NCBI GenBank assembly: GCA_948474755.1
Contig: CAOLHI010001248.1
Coordinates: 186,001 to 250,000, forward strand
Direction: 5' to 3'
Source: Ctenosaura bakeri
Taxonomy: Eukaryota > Chordata > Lepidosauria > Squamata > Iguanidae
Length of the DNA: 64,000 bases
Shown one piece after another: positions 12,441 through 24,714 of this stretch (position 1 is the stretch's first letter; every line of letters begins with the position of its first letter). The translations under genes and the position numbers were made by a program. The notes under the pieces are model-generated. The model did no database searches and was not told where the DNA came from. It saw only the letters and a list, made by a program, of their open reading frames with translations.

Positions 12441-15400
12441 TATCACCTAGCCTGATGAAAAATTCTTCAGAAACATGGTTGTACTATTTTTCTGCATTTG
12501 GATTGTTCCTTTAATTTTTTTTCTCCAATTCTGTCTGTCTGTCTCTGTCTCTGTCTCTCTCTCTCACACACACACACACAAACACACACACACGGTTATA
12601 GGACATATGTGTATGTATCTGTGTACACACACACATACACACACTTTAGCCCTAGTACCCGTTAGGCAGCTTTCCCTTAAACCTGCATGAGTAGAGGTTG
12701 ATTATATGCATGTTGACTCCTTTATGTGTACTAAATTCCTTATGGATTAGTTTATACTTCTGTTATTCACAAGCTACAAAGTCAATTCTAAATTCTAGAA
12801 AGTTTATCTCATAACCTATCTGTGAAGAAGTCCCCCCCCCACAACAAAGGCCTCCAATGGGCAAACAAAAGAACTCTGTAGCTATTGTAAAAAAACCTCT
12901 CCATCCATGGATCTTTTGCCTGAGGAGAAAAATTAACTAGTCCCTACTGTGTGGCTGCTTGTGCTGGCTTCCTGGTGTACTCTATGAATGCTCAGAGTAT
13001 ATTGAAAGTATGTATATTGTGTAAGAATAATTTCAATTCTATCTAGAAATAGGTTCACGCAAAATTCTTAGGCACTGTTCATTACATGCAGAACTGAAAG
13101 TAAAAATGTCCAACATGACACTAAATGCTGGTATCTTTCCAGTATTTCTGGCTGCACTGTAGCTTCTACAGGATGAATTTGCCTAGGAATCAATCTGACT
13201 TCCACTGGTCACTTCCTATTTTCTCAGAGAGTTTTACGGCTGGTTGAAATGATGATGGTGTCAGAAGATTCTAGTCCAAGGTCCTTCTCAAGATGTTGAA
13301 TAGGCAGTCAATTTAAAGGCTCTGGAATTCAAGCTATCCTCCAAAACATGATGTGGTCAACTGTGACCACAGCATCCTTTATTCTTGAAGAATTGATTTG
13401 AGGCAATCAATTAACAGGCTAAATTAAGCATTTTATACTGGTGAGAAAAAGAAACTGGAGTGATCCATGAATCTAGGTTGTCACTTTTCAGTCTTCAAAT
13501 TATAAACCAACACTGGGAGACAGAGATATCATGAGGCACATGTGGGGAGGGGGCAATGTTATATGTTTGAAGCAGGATGGAGGGGCTTTATTTAAAACTG
13601 GAAGTGACTTCTGGTTTAGTTTCCACTGGTTTGAAACAGACCTCTTTTGGGCCTAGAACAGCCAGTGGGGAACATGGCAAAACTGTCTTATGGCCCTCAG
13701 AGGAGATGGAGGTCATTTTGATTAAAACTTTTTTTAAATATATATATATGGGAGAGGCATGATAGGAGAAATGACCCTAGATAATAAATTGAGGATATGT
13801 TCCCCCTTCACTTGAGGAGCCTAAATATAGCCCAACTCTGCTTTAAAGATATTTTTACCTTTCATCATCTTTCATGCTTTTTATTTGAAAATCTGCAGTA
13901 TGAAAGCAAATATAGAAACATTTAACAAGCCTTTGTGGATTTTAGATGGCTCAGTGGGTTGTCAGTGCATCCCGCTCCTTGTGTGAAAAAAACTCATTTT
14001 AAAAAAATGGTACAAAACTGTTTTTTCAACAGCAAATGCCATGGATTTATTGGGATAATTTTAAAGAAGAAAACTCAAATTCATTTCTAAAGTTCTCATT
14101 TGTATAACACTGATTTCCATTTCACAAAGAAAACAAATACCCCGGAAATCATTCAAAATTAATCCTATCGTTTTGAAACAGCAATAGGATGCATTTAGGA
14201 AAGAAATATCATTATTTCATTTCAAATCTTATAATCCCCATGGGGGGAAATAATCCAATTGTTTGCCTATTGTGCAAGCGGATCTGTGGAGAGACTATGT
14301 TGTCATCTACTGCAACTGAATTCTAAAATATTAATCTCACCTCTGACATTTTGCTTCACAGGCTATAGACTACTGATAACTGTGAAGGCATGTTGTTAAT
14401 GGCCAGAACATTTCTAATGCACTGTGGGTTGCACATTGTGAAAGTTAGTTAAGAACAGACATAGCAAGGGAGATCTCAATGAGCTAGTTTCCCAGAATCT
14501 TCTTTTTAAAATGAAACTGGGAATAGTTTTGATTGGTCAGATTTAACAAAATGGAAGCATGATCAATTTCCCTCATCTTTTCCTTGTATAGAATTCTGAA
14601 ACTAAGACCAGCAATAACAATTTTTAGCAGGAGATTTCCTCCTGACTCAGGAGAGAGTTGAACTATTAGAAAAGCAGGGAATTTATAAAGATGTTCCACA
14701 AAGGAATAAAATCATAAAGAAACTGAATCCTTTGTGTTTGTCTTCACAGTGGGAGATGCAGGGTAGATATTCTTCCTGAATTGATATCCCTGGGAAAGAT
14801 GTCAAGAAATGTGGCAAATAGCAGTAACAAAACATAAAGTTCTAGGCCTAGCTAAAAGTTAAGAAATCATTAGGTTGAAGTGGTTACAGCATTTAAATGT
14901 GAAATAATTGATCTAACAATGCTTCTGAAGAAATGGTTTGAAATCCACAAAAGCTCATGCTAAAATTACTCAGTCTCAAAAGACAATATATTGCTATATT
15001 GCCTGACCACCTTCTATTTTATGTGGAATGTTGCCACATCACAAAAGTAATGCTCTATTTTCTTGTTACTAACAGTAACTTTTTCTTTACTTGAAAAAAA
15101 TTATTTCAACTACTTTTGAACATGAACATCTGACTGCTACAAGTCACTGTCCTGTGGTATAAAGCCCATTATCCTCCTGTCCAATCAATGTAATCTCAAC
15201 ACTCCATGAGACACAAAATGAACCAGCATCTGAACCATCTCCTCCACTGTTTAGTGAATTTACATCCCAGTAACTACCTAAGTACAGTATCTATTATGCC
15301 ACCAAAGTAATAAAATTATTATTTGTCAAATTATAACTGTAACAGAACTTATCTACACTGACATTATTAGAAAAAGAGCCTCATGGCAGCAAGTTATATC

Positions 15401-15942
15401 TCAGGGTCTTCTGTTTCTTTTCTGGATGAGCCACTATACCCATTTTTTTCTAAGCCCTCACATCTGTAGTTGTTCATCAGATGTATTTATGATATTCCCT
15501 GTGACATCACCAAGCTCTGCCTTATGACATCATCAAACTATGTCTTCTGGAATCACCACCTCAATCTCAACCTTCAGAACCTTCAGAATGTCAGAGGCCT
15601 AGCCCTGAGTTGAAGTCACAGTCCAGAACAGATTCACACAATCCTGTTTTGTTAGAACTCAAGCCCATAGCAGATCCTTACATGGGAATCTGAGGTATAT
15701 CAGCTGAAAAATTGGCCTTCTGTTGATTGAACCTTGGTATATGCATTCAGTCTCTACACAGTTGTTAAGAACCTAACAAATTTATCAGCATGGCCCTGTC
15801 AACGGTTATAAAATAGAGGTCAACAGCATGTAGTTTTATCCAGTTTGGTATTTGCCTTTAGATGTTGCCAGAGAACATCTCATATAATCCCAGGGATATT
15901 GGCCATGCTATGTATGCATGACTGGAACTACAGACCAACCAA
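12441..15942. other. Non-genic DNA, partly unique-looking
   Basis: 12530-12645 is a compound (TGTC)n(CT)n(CA)n microsatellite. No gene or transposon is recognised in the rest. The stretch about 13860-14460 has balanced complexity and no repeat signature; it could be a conserved non-coding element, but the sequence alone does not show this. Confidence 0.45.
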
Positions 15943-16164
15943 GACCCTTTTCACACTGCAGAATTATAGCACCATGATTCCAATGTAACTGCCATGGCTA
16001 CATCTCATGGAATCTTGGGGGTTACAGTTTGGTGAGACACAAGAGTTGTCCGGCTGAGAATTCTAAATTTCCCTCTCAAACTGCAAATCCCAGGAATCCA
16101 TTGGATATGCCATGACCACAAAAGTAGAATCATAGCACTACAAGTGCAACATGTGACAGGGATC
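15943..16164. mobile_element. Palindromic MITE, 'aactgccatgg' variant
   Basis: Left half: 'cacactgcagaattatagc', 'gtaactgccatggc', 'tggaatcttggggg'. Right half mirrors it: 'aaactgcaaatcccagga', 'agaatcatagcacta', 'gcaacatgtgacagg'. Ends are worn and no target duplication is clear. Confidence 0.65.
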
Positions 16165-16679
16165 CAAATCAGGAGACTGATAGAAGTATTAATTTGGTGT
16201 AGCACAAGGGAAGTTTTGGCTGTAACTAGCATTTCAGCTAAGTCATTATGTCCTAAACAGAATACACTGACCAAAGAAAAGAACAGTACATATGTTATTG
16301 CTGCCTGACCCCAATAGGAAACTTCCAAGACTGGTTTGATCACAAATCTCTGCAACAGGACTTCTCTGCTATTATCTCCTATGATAGACCATCTTTACTC
16401 CTACTACTACCAATCAACTGGAGCTGAAAAACTTCTTGAACTAGACACTCAAAAACAGAGGGACTACAGATATGGAAGAATGGATGTTATCAAACTATTC
16501 CAGTAACCATTTTATTGCTCCTGCAGCCTCGTTGCATGTTTGAGGAAGGAGCTACTCCTACTTCAGTGAGTGTATGGGAAGGAAGACTCCTGAAAATAAA
16601 GGATGCATATTTAACTTCTTCTCAAAGGATGATTAAAGAAGAGGAACAGTCCTGATTTGTAAATCAAAGGTTTCAGCAC

Positions 16680-17071
16680 CAATAGTGCAGGGCGAACCGG
16701 AGCAGTGCAAGGTCTGTAGATCCGCACTGCTCCGGCTCAAAATAGTGACTTCCGGTGTCTTCGTGAGAGTGAACCAACTGCTGACACTGGCCACGCGCAC
16801 AGCCCATCCTCCACTGATTGCAGGCTCACATTGGTGCGAACCTGCACATCTGCACAGGTAAGTAGGAATGCAACGGCACATTCCAGAAAATGTAAAGACT
16901 TGATTTTTCTGGTCTTTACTTAGCACGGGGGAGGACCACTTGGGGGCAGGTTGGATCGGACTGAGGTGCGGAACTAAGTTAAATAATCCGCACCTAGTCC
17001 AATCAAAGGTGTGGACGACCTCCATGCCAGGACGCCTTGGCCCATTTTAACTGCCTTGTGCGGAAAGGGCC
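16680..17071. mobile_element. Left-truncated GC-rich element with GGCCCTTTCCGCAC end
   Basis: The right end 'gtgcggaaagggcc' is the inverted complement of the ends of 34057-34470 and 10168-10800. The left terminus was not found. The interior is CpG- and GC-rich and contains two stem-loops: 'ggagcagtgc'/'gcactgctcc' (about 16699-16735) and 'ggtgcgga'/'tccgcacc' (about 16965-16995). No protein is recognised in the 130-residue minus-strand frame here. Confidence 0.5.
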
Positions 17072-17165
17072 ACTGTTGCAGGTAGAGGCAGCAGGAGGTG
17101 AAAAAGCTGTGGGTAAAAAGAAGTAAAACATTGAAGAAATAGGCTACTCAGAGTGGGCAGAATTT

Positions 17166-17360
17166 GGTCATTTCCGCACTAGACTGTTATAGCACTATTA
17201 TTCCACTTTCAACATCCTATGGAATCCTAGGGTTTGCAGTTTAGGGAGGGGCATTCTCAGCCAGAGAGCTGTTTGGCCTCAGTAAACCACAAACCCCAGA
17301 ATTCCACGGGATGTTGAAAGTGGAATAATAACGCTATAACAGTCTAGTGTGGAAATGTCC
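17166..17360. mobile_element. Palindromic MITE, PIF/Harbinger-like, 195 bp
   Basis: GGTCATTTCC ... GGAAATGTCC inverted ends flanked by TTT on both sides (17163-17165 and 17361-17363). Same inverted-half structure as 8921-9123. Confidence 0.75.
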
Positions 17361-17363
17361 TTT

Positions 17364-20293
17364 GCCTGCTCTCCCCCATCACTACTGGAGAAATTACAAC
17401 CACTGGTATAGTTCAGTAAGTGGATACTGGCCTTCATGTATTTTGTTACTTTATCTCAAATGAGGTAACCAGGGGCATATGGAACAGAAACAGATTAGTG
17501 CTGCAAGTTGCCTTCTTTCATGTGCGAATGTTCAGAAATGCTTTCACGAATCAGATGACAGCCTTCGCATCACTTTAGTCTGTCTTCATTCAGTTCAGCA
17601 ACTGCATTAGTTTTATTGGAACACCCACAACCTGGTAAAATGGTGCCAGTACTCAGTATGTTCAACATACCTGTAAAGCATCCATACTCAGCTTCCCTTA
17701 AACTTTCATTTGTGTAGAAACAAAAAAAATTAACATTGAATGTAGTGTCTATGTAAAGCTTTATTTTTCTAACATGACCCCCTACACTCAGATTTAATCT
17801 GAACAGACAAAGAGGATGCCATTGGAATCCCCTTCATGGTCTTACAGCTTACTATTAGCTTCCAAAAATCACTAATTCTATAGTAAAAGGTTTACTTCCT
17901 TACCAACTTCTAGACTTCAGAGATTTATTATACAGAAAATATTGAAATTAGTCTCAGATGATAGTATAAGATTTAATTGACTTATACCTTCTTTTCAGCA
18001 CCATCTGATTCTTACGGCTATATCATTTTCTTTGTGGCCTCTTTTTAATCCAGCATATCTCTATCTGTGAAACATCCTTCTTCCAAGCAGAAGTGGGCAA
18101 AATTTTTCACCATGCCACCAGCAGCAATCCCCTCCAAAATTCCCTTCTAAAGCAAGGTGCACAAGAAGCACACACACAACCGGAAAGCCTCCCAGATCAG
18201 TGAGTATGCTTCTTAATAAAGTACACACTTTTCATGCACCTTGTTTTGAAAGGAAATGCAAGGGGAGTTGCTTGTAATACTAGGCAGCACATTTGGCAGC
18301 TGCCAACTATGGCCCTGGAGGGTTCAAGGGACAAAAAATCCCTCTACCACAGAAGCTGCCTATCCTGAGAAGCTCAATGCAGCATATACAATTACCTCAT
18401 TCTGTCCTCACAAAAATTAGAGAAACATGCTATGAAATAGCTCAACATCTCTTTGTGAATTTCTGATACGCACAAGTCTAAATCTGAATGTCCTGCTATA
18501 CCATATTTTGTTGTCATGTTCATGCCATTCCTTTTAGCTTTTCCATAATCTCATATGCCTCAGGGTAGCAATACTCCCTAAGAGGTTCTGATCTCATACT
18601 TTGAAAAGCAATGCATTACTTTTGTTCTGTCTTAAAAAAAAAACATTTTGGGAGCAACTCCTAACCTAGTTCATCACACTGTTCAATTTACATCACTGGT
18701 AAGGGAAGAAGAAATGGTATTTCACTGAAAGAAGTATTTGCAGTCAACAAGGGTCAGCAGGCAATTTATTTGATTTCATATTCCTTTTAGCTGGACTTTT
18801 CCCAGCTCTGATGTGTGTAATGCAGTTCAAGCTCTTAGCAAAACACAACTACTGTATCTTCATTTGCTTGTATGGCCTGTCATCAGGACATGAAAACAAA
18901 GTTCACACAGGAGACACACAAGGACAGGAGGAAGTCAAATGCATAACCTTTGTGAGATGAATTTATGTTTCAAAATAAGAAAAGATGAAGTAAAATGATT
19001 CCCTCTCCTGTATTCACATTAATATCTATTCAATTACTCAAGGAATACCGCATAAAAAAGTCAAGAGGGCTTATGAACACCAGGCAGCTCTTAGTATGAC
19101 CTCTGATTTCATAATCAGGACTATATCCTTAGGAAAGAACTGTCAGCAAGGAACTTATGCTCTGAAAAAAAAATGCCTTTTAAAATATCTCCACACTAAT
19201 GTCACAATCCAAACAGCAAACATCTTGTACCAAATCCAGATTTAGTGAATATATTCTGATTGTTTGAGATCTCAGGTGTGAAATTCAGGCACAAACCTCC
19301 AAATCTATTTAAATCCAATAGATTATTTTCCTCTTCGAAATAGTAAGCAGGTTCGTACAGTCACCTTTTGGCACAGGATTCTGAATCATGTGTATAGGGT
19401 GTATGTATGTCCATATGGCCCATTATTACATGGCATACCATATGTGGAGTTCTGAGGTACTGTCAGAGGATAAGGAATATTACAAGTGGATTACAATATT
19501 ACAAGTCACTCCTTTCCATGAATACTGAATAATGAATGAGGAGCATCAGGAAAGCAATTGATAAAAATGTTTTATCATGTTCACATCTTTTAAATTTTTC
19601 AAAAGGTTCTCTGTTATATTGGGGAAAACTGCGTGTTGCATCTCCCTCTAAAAATGGTACAACTGAGGAGTTTACAGTCTCATAAGAAGCTAGGAATAGT
19701 ACTGACTTGGGAGATAGAAAATTAGGTCAGTTTTAACCTTTTTCCTCTAATAGACCTGTTGTGTAAAGAAAAACTGGGTAAACCCCCAAGGACTGAAATG
19801 GAGAGAGAAAAACAAATGTTTTGACATTCTAAACACAGCCAAATGGAACCCAGTGATGCTGTGCATGTCCTTAGGATGGAGAGAGCAGATGGCAGCTTCT
19901 GGTGGAAGCATGATTTAAAAGAGAGAAAGGACATGAAAGGAAAGGTTTAAAACTCTCCTTCCATGACCTTCAGAAGGCACATACTGGTTGCTAATGAATT
20001 AAGAACAAAAACTGGGAATTCTCACCTCTCCTGAATCATGCCTACTTTGGCCATAAAGCATTTATTGGACTGGGTTTTTACTAGGCTTCTTTTTTATAAG
20101 GCTTTTGTATAAATCCAAAAAAAACTCTTCAAGAGAAAAGAAAAACTAGCCATGATCAGGAAACGTTTTTTAAAAATCCGAATGCCTATAATAGCTCCCC
20201 TCAAAATTCCCCCACTGGACGCAAAGGTCAAAAATAGCACAGAATATGTGCACTGCTCAACTTTTAACACTGTGGCTCAGACTTACTAGCGTA
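17364..20293. other. Non-genic AT-rich DNA
   Basis: No gene, RNA gene or defined transposon is seen; open frames are short and without domains. Confidence 0.5.
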
Positions 20294-20731
20294 CTAGTGT
20301 ATATACCCAGTGTTACTGGGGATTTTATTTTTTCTTAGGTGATACTTGTTAGAAGGATTTCAGATCGCGTGTCTCTAATTCCCCAAACTGCCTTGTAGAG
20401 GTACTGACCTGTAACCTTTCCCCATATTCCCCAATCCAATCTGTATTCAGAGGTACTAACATACAGAGGTTGGGTTCCCGAGGGAATACACTGTCCTCCT
20501 TCTTGCTGATTGACCTCGTCTCCATAGCAACTGGCCAGGCCCAAGAGCTCTCTGGCTGAGAATTCTAAAGGCCCCTCCCTAAACTGCCAACCCCAGGATT
20601 CCATAGAATCTTCTCAGGCAGCCAATTATATGAGGTTTTCACCTCACACAGCCAATCATATGAGGCCTTCGCCTGCCTGACACAGACAAACTCACAAACT
20701 CCCTCACAGACTTTGACTTTTATATAGTAGA
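20294..20731 (-). mobile_element. Non-autonomous Helitron, copy 2 (clearest ends)
   Basis: On the minus strand it starts A|TCTACTATATAAAAGTC at 20731. It ends with a hairpin, CCCAGT-aac-ACTGGG (20306-20320), eight bases before CTAG (20294-20297), which is followed by T. A TC start, a 3' hairpin, a CTRR end and insertion between A and T are the four Helitron hallmarks. A second CTAG sits eight bases further on (20286-20289), so the exact end could be either. No Rep/helicase. The interior contains the MITE-derived block 'gaattctcagccagagagc'. Confidence 0.85.
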
Positions 20732-23439
20732 TTATAGAACGACACCATGCAATTAGTTCCATGTGCTCAGGGGGAACTATGGCCTTGGTTTCTTAAAAAA
20801 GTAGTCTCCTACTCCACGTACACCAATATGAATTTTGAAATTGACTGAGCCTTCAAAAACAGTTTGGGATAGAGAAAGGTGTGTGTTTCTTCAAAGAAAA
20901 AAGGTCAAAAATTCCACTATATATGGTGAAGTGTTTGAGCACACTTCAACTAGCTTTTTGGGTCTTGGTCTTTCTTTTTTTTTTCCAAATGCATTAGGCT
21001 TAAAAAAACAGAGCAATCTGAAAAGCCTGCGAAGCAACATGGCACTTCTCTGTAAAAACAACAACTGAACAGTAACATGTAATGTATTTTTTATTTTTAA
21101 TCTTAAAATAATAACCAAAAGAATAACCAAGAGATCCTGATAAGAACACAGAACATATACTGTCCCACTGAAAGATTCTATACAAGCCTTCAGACAATCA
21201 TCTGGGATGAGTGAGGACAGGCTGATTACGTGTGTATGCCTACACTGAAGGAACTTTGCACAAAACAGCTAAACCTCTTGTACTAAACACAGCACTAATC
21301 AAATACATGACAAAACTTCTCTGATCAAACACTCATCATCCCAGAACATCTGCAGAACTAGTTCCTTGTCTCCCTCCTTCAGGCCCAAACCAGAGACCCG
21401 TGAGATAGTCCAGTGAGAAAGACAGAATATCAGGCACACAGATGTCCTTACTGGATCAGAAAGTTTGCAGTTAGACTGAATATTGTTTTGCATCTCCATG
21501 ATTGTGATATATTGAGTGTGGATGTAATATATTGAGTGTGACCTTCCTATGATATACACTTGCATTGTTTGATGTGGACAGCAAAGTGTATCCCCAGTCA
21601 GTGTGTCAGACATTGGAACTGAAGTCAGAATTATTTGAAGTAAGAATGTACAGCAACACAATAAAGACACCAATGTACCAAATCATCAAATATATACCCA
21701 TTTTTGTCAAGTTCACACAGTTCCCTCCTCTAATACAAGTCACTACAGTTTTTTTTATAAGAGAATGATTTTTTCCCTCTTGACAACATCATGGTATCCT
21801 CCTTAGCTTCTTGATAATGCTAATGGAATAATGCATGTGCCATTAGAGGATTCGAGTGTCTTGTGATAAAATAACCTATTACTAAAAATATAAGTAGAGA
21901 CACAGGATAAGTAGCACTTACATAGCACTGATATCTTCTAACTATCTTTCTTACAAAATTTGGACCACTCAGAAAACTAAACATTAACATACAACTTACA
22001 ATGAAAAAGACATCAATTTCCAGCATTGGACATCAAGCAGATAAGATCCACTCCAAAATCCAAAATAGTTCATCAACATTTTAAATAAGGCAACAAACTG
22101 GAAGCTGTGTGTCATGTCCACAAATGTTTGAAAGTAAATACTCTTTCACAGAAGAAACACTAAGTACAAGTTTTGTCATATTACTAAAGGTAAGTGGCTG
22201 AGCGTTCTCTTGTATTTATAACATTGGTTTATTTTTACTTTATACTTTATACCTACTTTGTATACTGAAAAACAGAACCATTCATTCTTATTGCAGTCAT
22301 TCTTTTGTTAAAAATTTGGCAGATATTACCCTATGTGAAATGCAAATTTGGCACAAAATGAATGGTTTTGTTTGATTCATTTCCTCCTGAGCAACCCAGC
22401 AGTACTCATTCTCATCCCAAAGAAAAGTTTCCAGCCTGCTTTATCTACTGAGTAGCATGGTCTAAATACATGGCTTCCAAGGAAATCATAACAAACAACC
22501 GTGAATAGCCTTGAGTCTCTTTGCTGTTTCATTCCCACTGGCAAGATGAGATACATCTGAACATTACTATACAATACACTTTCACATTTCAAGTTCCAAC
22601 AACTCCAGCTCCTATCTTAAATTTACTAAGGCATGCCAGAAATTAGCCTCAGGTTAAGAATTATAAGATGGGGACATTTTAAAAAACCTTCATTCAATGA
22701 AATCAGTTTATCTTTATTTGGTATTGTCATTCCAGACCTACAAGCATCCCTTGCAATACAGCAGTCACACATCAGCTGTAACAAATTGCTGATAATGTAT
22801 TAATGGAATTGCAGAACTACTTCAAATGAAGTTTTATAAGTCCCTCTATATATCCTCCACAAGATCTCTCTCTTAACATGCTTGTGTTCTGACTAACTGA
22901 GAGGAAAATGAAACACAGGCTGGAATCTTGGTTTGGGAGACCTATGTGTAACACGTAGCCATGTCTCTGTACTACTTCTCCTGGAGCTACCAATTCAGAA
23001 CCCATCTTTCAAGTGACATAGCCCCCAAAACATGATCACTTCAAGGAAATCCCAACAGATGATGTCCTTGTAGCCTGTCCTGCCACAGGATAAGAGCTGG
23101 ACACATCTCTACTGATCCCCCTATTCTCCTACAACACAGAAATAGCTGTATTATGGTGGCTATGTCATTTGAAAGGTGGCTTCTAGTGGAGGATTTCGAC
23201 TGTTGTACAATCAAACAAAGAACTCCAACCTCTGCAATAACCAAAAACAGTGACAGTGTAAGTCTCTAAATGTACATAAATAGGGCCATGTATCTAAATG
23301 CATTATATGTACACAAATATTAATGTTGACATATAAATCAACTGAAAGGGAAGTGTGTGCTTAGAAACCTTTAGTGGTCAAATGCCAAATCATCAGGGGT
23401 CCTATGCATGCATCCTCTCTGCTGCGTGAGTCTCCCCTA
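20732..23439. other. Non-genic AT-rich DNA
   Basis: No gene is supported. A short tandem duplication of 'atatattgagtgtg' occurs at 21507-21541. Otherwise nothing recognisable. Confidence 0.5.
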
Positions 23440-23600
23440 GAACACTTTCCTTGGACTGTGGTGGAGTCTCCTTCTTTGGAGGTTTTTAAACAGAGGCTGG
23501 ACGGCCATCTATTGGGAGTGCTTTGATGTGTGTCCTTGAACGCCAGGGGGTTGGACTAAATGGCCCCTGTGATGTCTTCCAACTGTATGAGTCTATGAAA
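23440..23600 (+). repeat. CR1-type LINE, 3' end fragment
   Basis: The stretch reads 'ggtggagtctccttctttggaggtt', 'aacagaggctgg', 'ggccatctattgggagtgctttg', 'gggggttggacta' and 'cttccaactgtatgagtctatga' in order, with short gaps. This is the well-known 3' untranslated end of CR1 retrotransposons. No reverse transcriptase coding sequence lies upstream, so it is a 5'-truncated copy, as is usual for CR1. Confidence 0.85.
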
Positions 23601-23837
23601 TGTCAAAGCAAACATGTACATCACATTATGTTTGTGCATCAGCATTGCACACTGCACTGACAGTAGCAACAGAATATTCTTCCTCTTTTCCTTCTCTCCC
23701 TACTGCAGCCCTCAACACCACATTCAAAATGGTTCGGGAGGCCTTTGTTGTACCCCCAGCATACCCAAAAACCATGTCCTGAAGAACCTAATTATTTTAT
23801 ATCAAAAATAGTGAGCCATAGAGATATACTGGAAGGA

Positions 23838-24714
23838 TGTAGGCAGGAAATCTCTGTTTTCTGTCTTACATTCTAGAGTTGTCTGGCAGATTGGCTCAAC
23901 GGACATGAGCAGCCATCAGGAAGACTATTACTCTCTGAGAGTAAATAAACAATGCAAATAGCCTGGAATCTGACACCTAAGGCTTGCATCTCCGGAGAGA
24001 GATACTATCTTACAGGAAACAACACGGATGTTTTGGTTGTATTTTCTTTGAATTTTCTTTGAACTAAAAAGGAAATACTCCATCTTAATAAAAAGATGGA
24101 ACATCTGGCTTTTCCCAGGGCATGGGACATATAACCAGGCATTGGAGTTGAAGAGATTCTTTTTGAAGGAGTTGGAGTTGGGAATAGTTCTTGAAGAAGT
24201 TTGGAGGTTTGAGAGCTTAAAGTAAGGAGTTGTCTCGAAACTGCAAAACAATGAAGTTTGTAAGCTCCCCTCAGCTCCTAAAGGGGTGGCTGTTTCTTCC
24301 AGCTGAAGAATTCTGGATAGGTATTGTATTTAATCAAACTCTTATGTCTCTCTCTCTTTCCTAATTTTCATCTCTTTCTAACTTTCTATATAGTCTTGTA
24401 TGCTTGGAGTGTGAATGAAGCTGAGTGATTGTATGAATTTTGACTTTCTATTATCTATTAGCTCTTGAGTGAGTGTAGGTGTATATTAGCTTAATCACAA
24501 ACTATTGATAGTCAATAAAAAGCTATTTATTGAATCATTTTGTGTGAATTTTGTCTGGCCTGACTCGGTTAAAATTGGGTTAAAGATCCCTTAATTACCC
24601 TGTCCTCTATGCCTGACTAAAGGAGTTGCTCAGAGCTAAATTTTTCCCCACAAGAGACAATTTTGACAGTTTTTGGGAATCCTCTTAAAGGAGTCCTAGT
24701 CAAACAGGGTAACA
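23838..24714 (+). mobile_element. Solo LTR of an endogenous retrovirus
   Basis: A TATA-like 'acatataacc' (about 24127), an AATAAA (24514-24519) about 390 bases downstream, and a terminus ...CAGGGTAACA at 24714 give a U3-R-U5 layout. The last ten bases are identical to the end of the provirus LTR at 60604-61494 read on its own strand. The left end is uncertain (a TG at 23838 is used); no matching target duplication was found. No retroviral genes are adjacent, so it is a solo LTR left by LTR-LTR recombination or a truncated copy. Confidence 0.6.

Noticed and set aside
16633..17025. 130-residue minus-strand frame
   Set aside because: GC-rich interior of a truncated transposon, with no match to any family I know.
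23928..24251. 107-residue minus-strand frame
   Set aside because: Runs antisense through the U3 part of a solo LTR; no domain.
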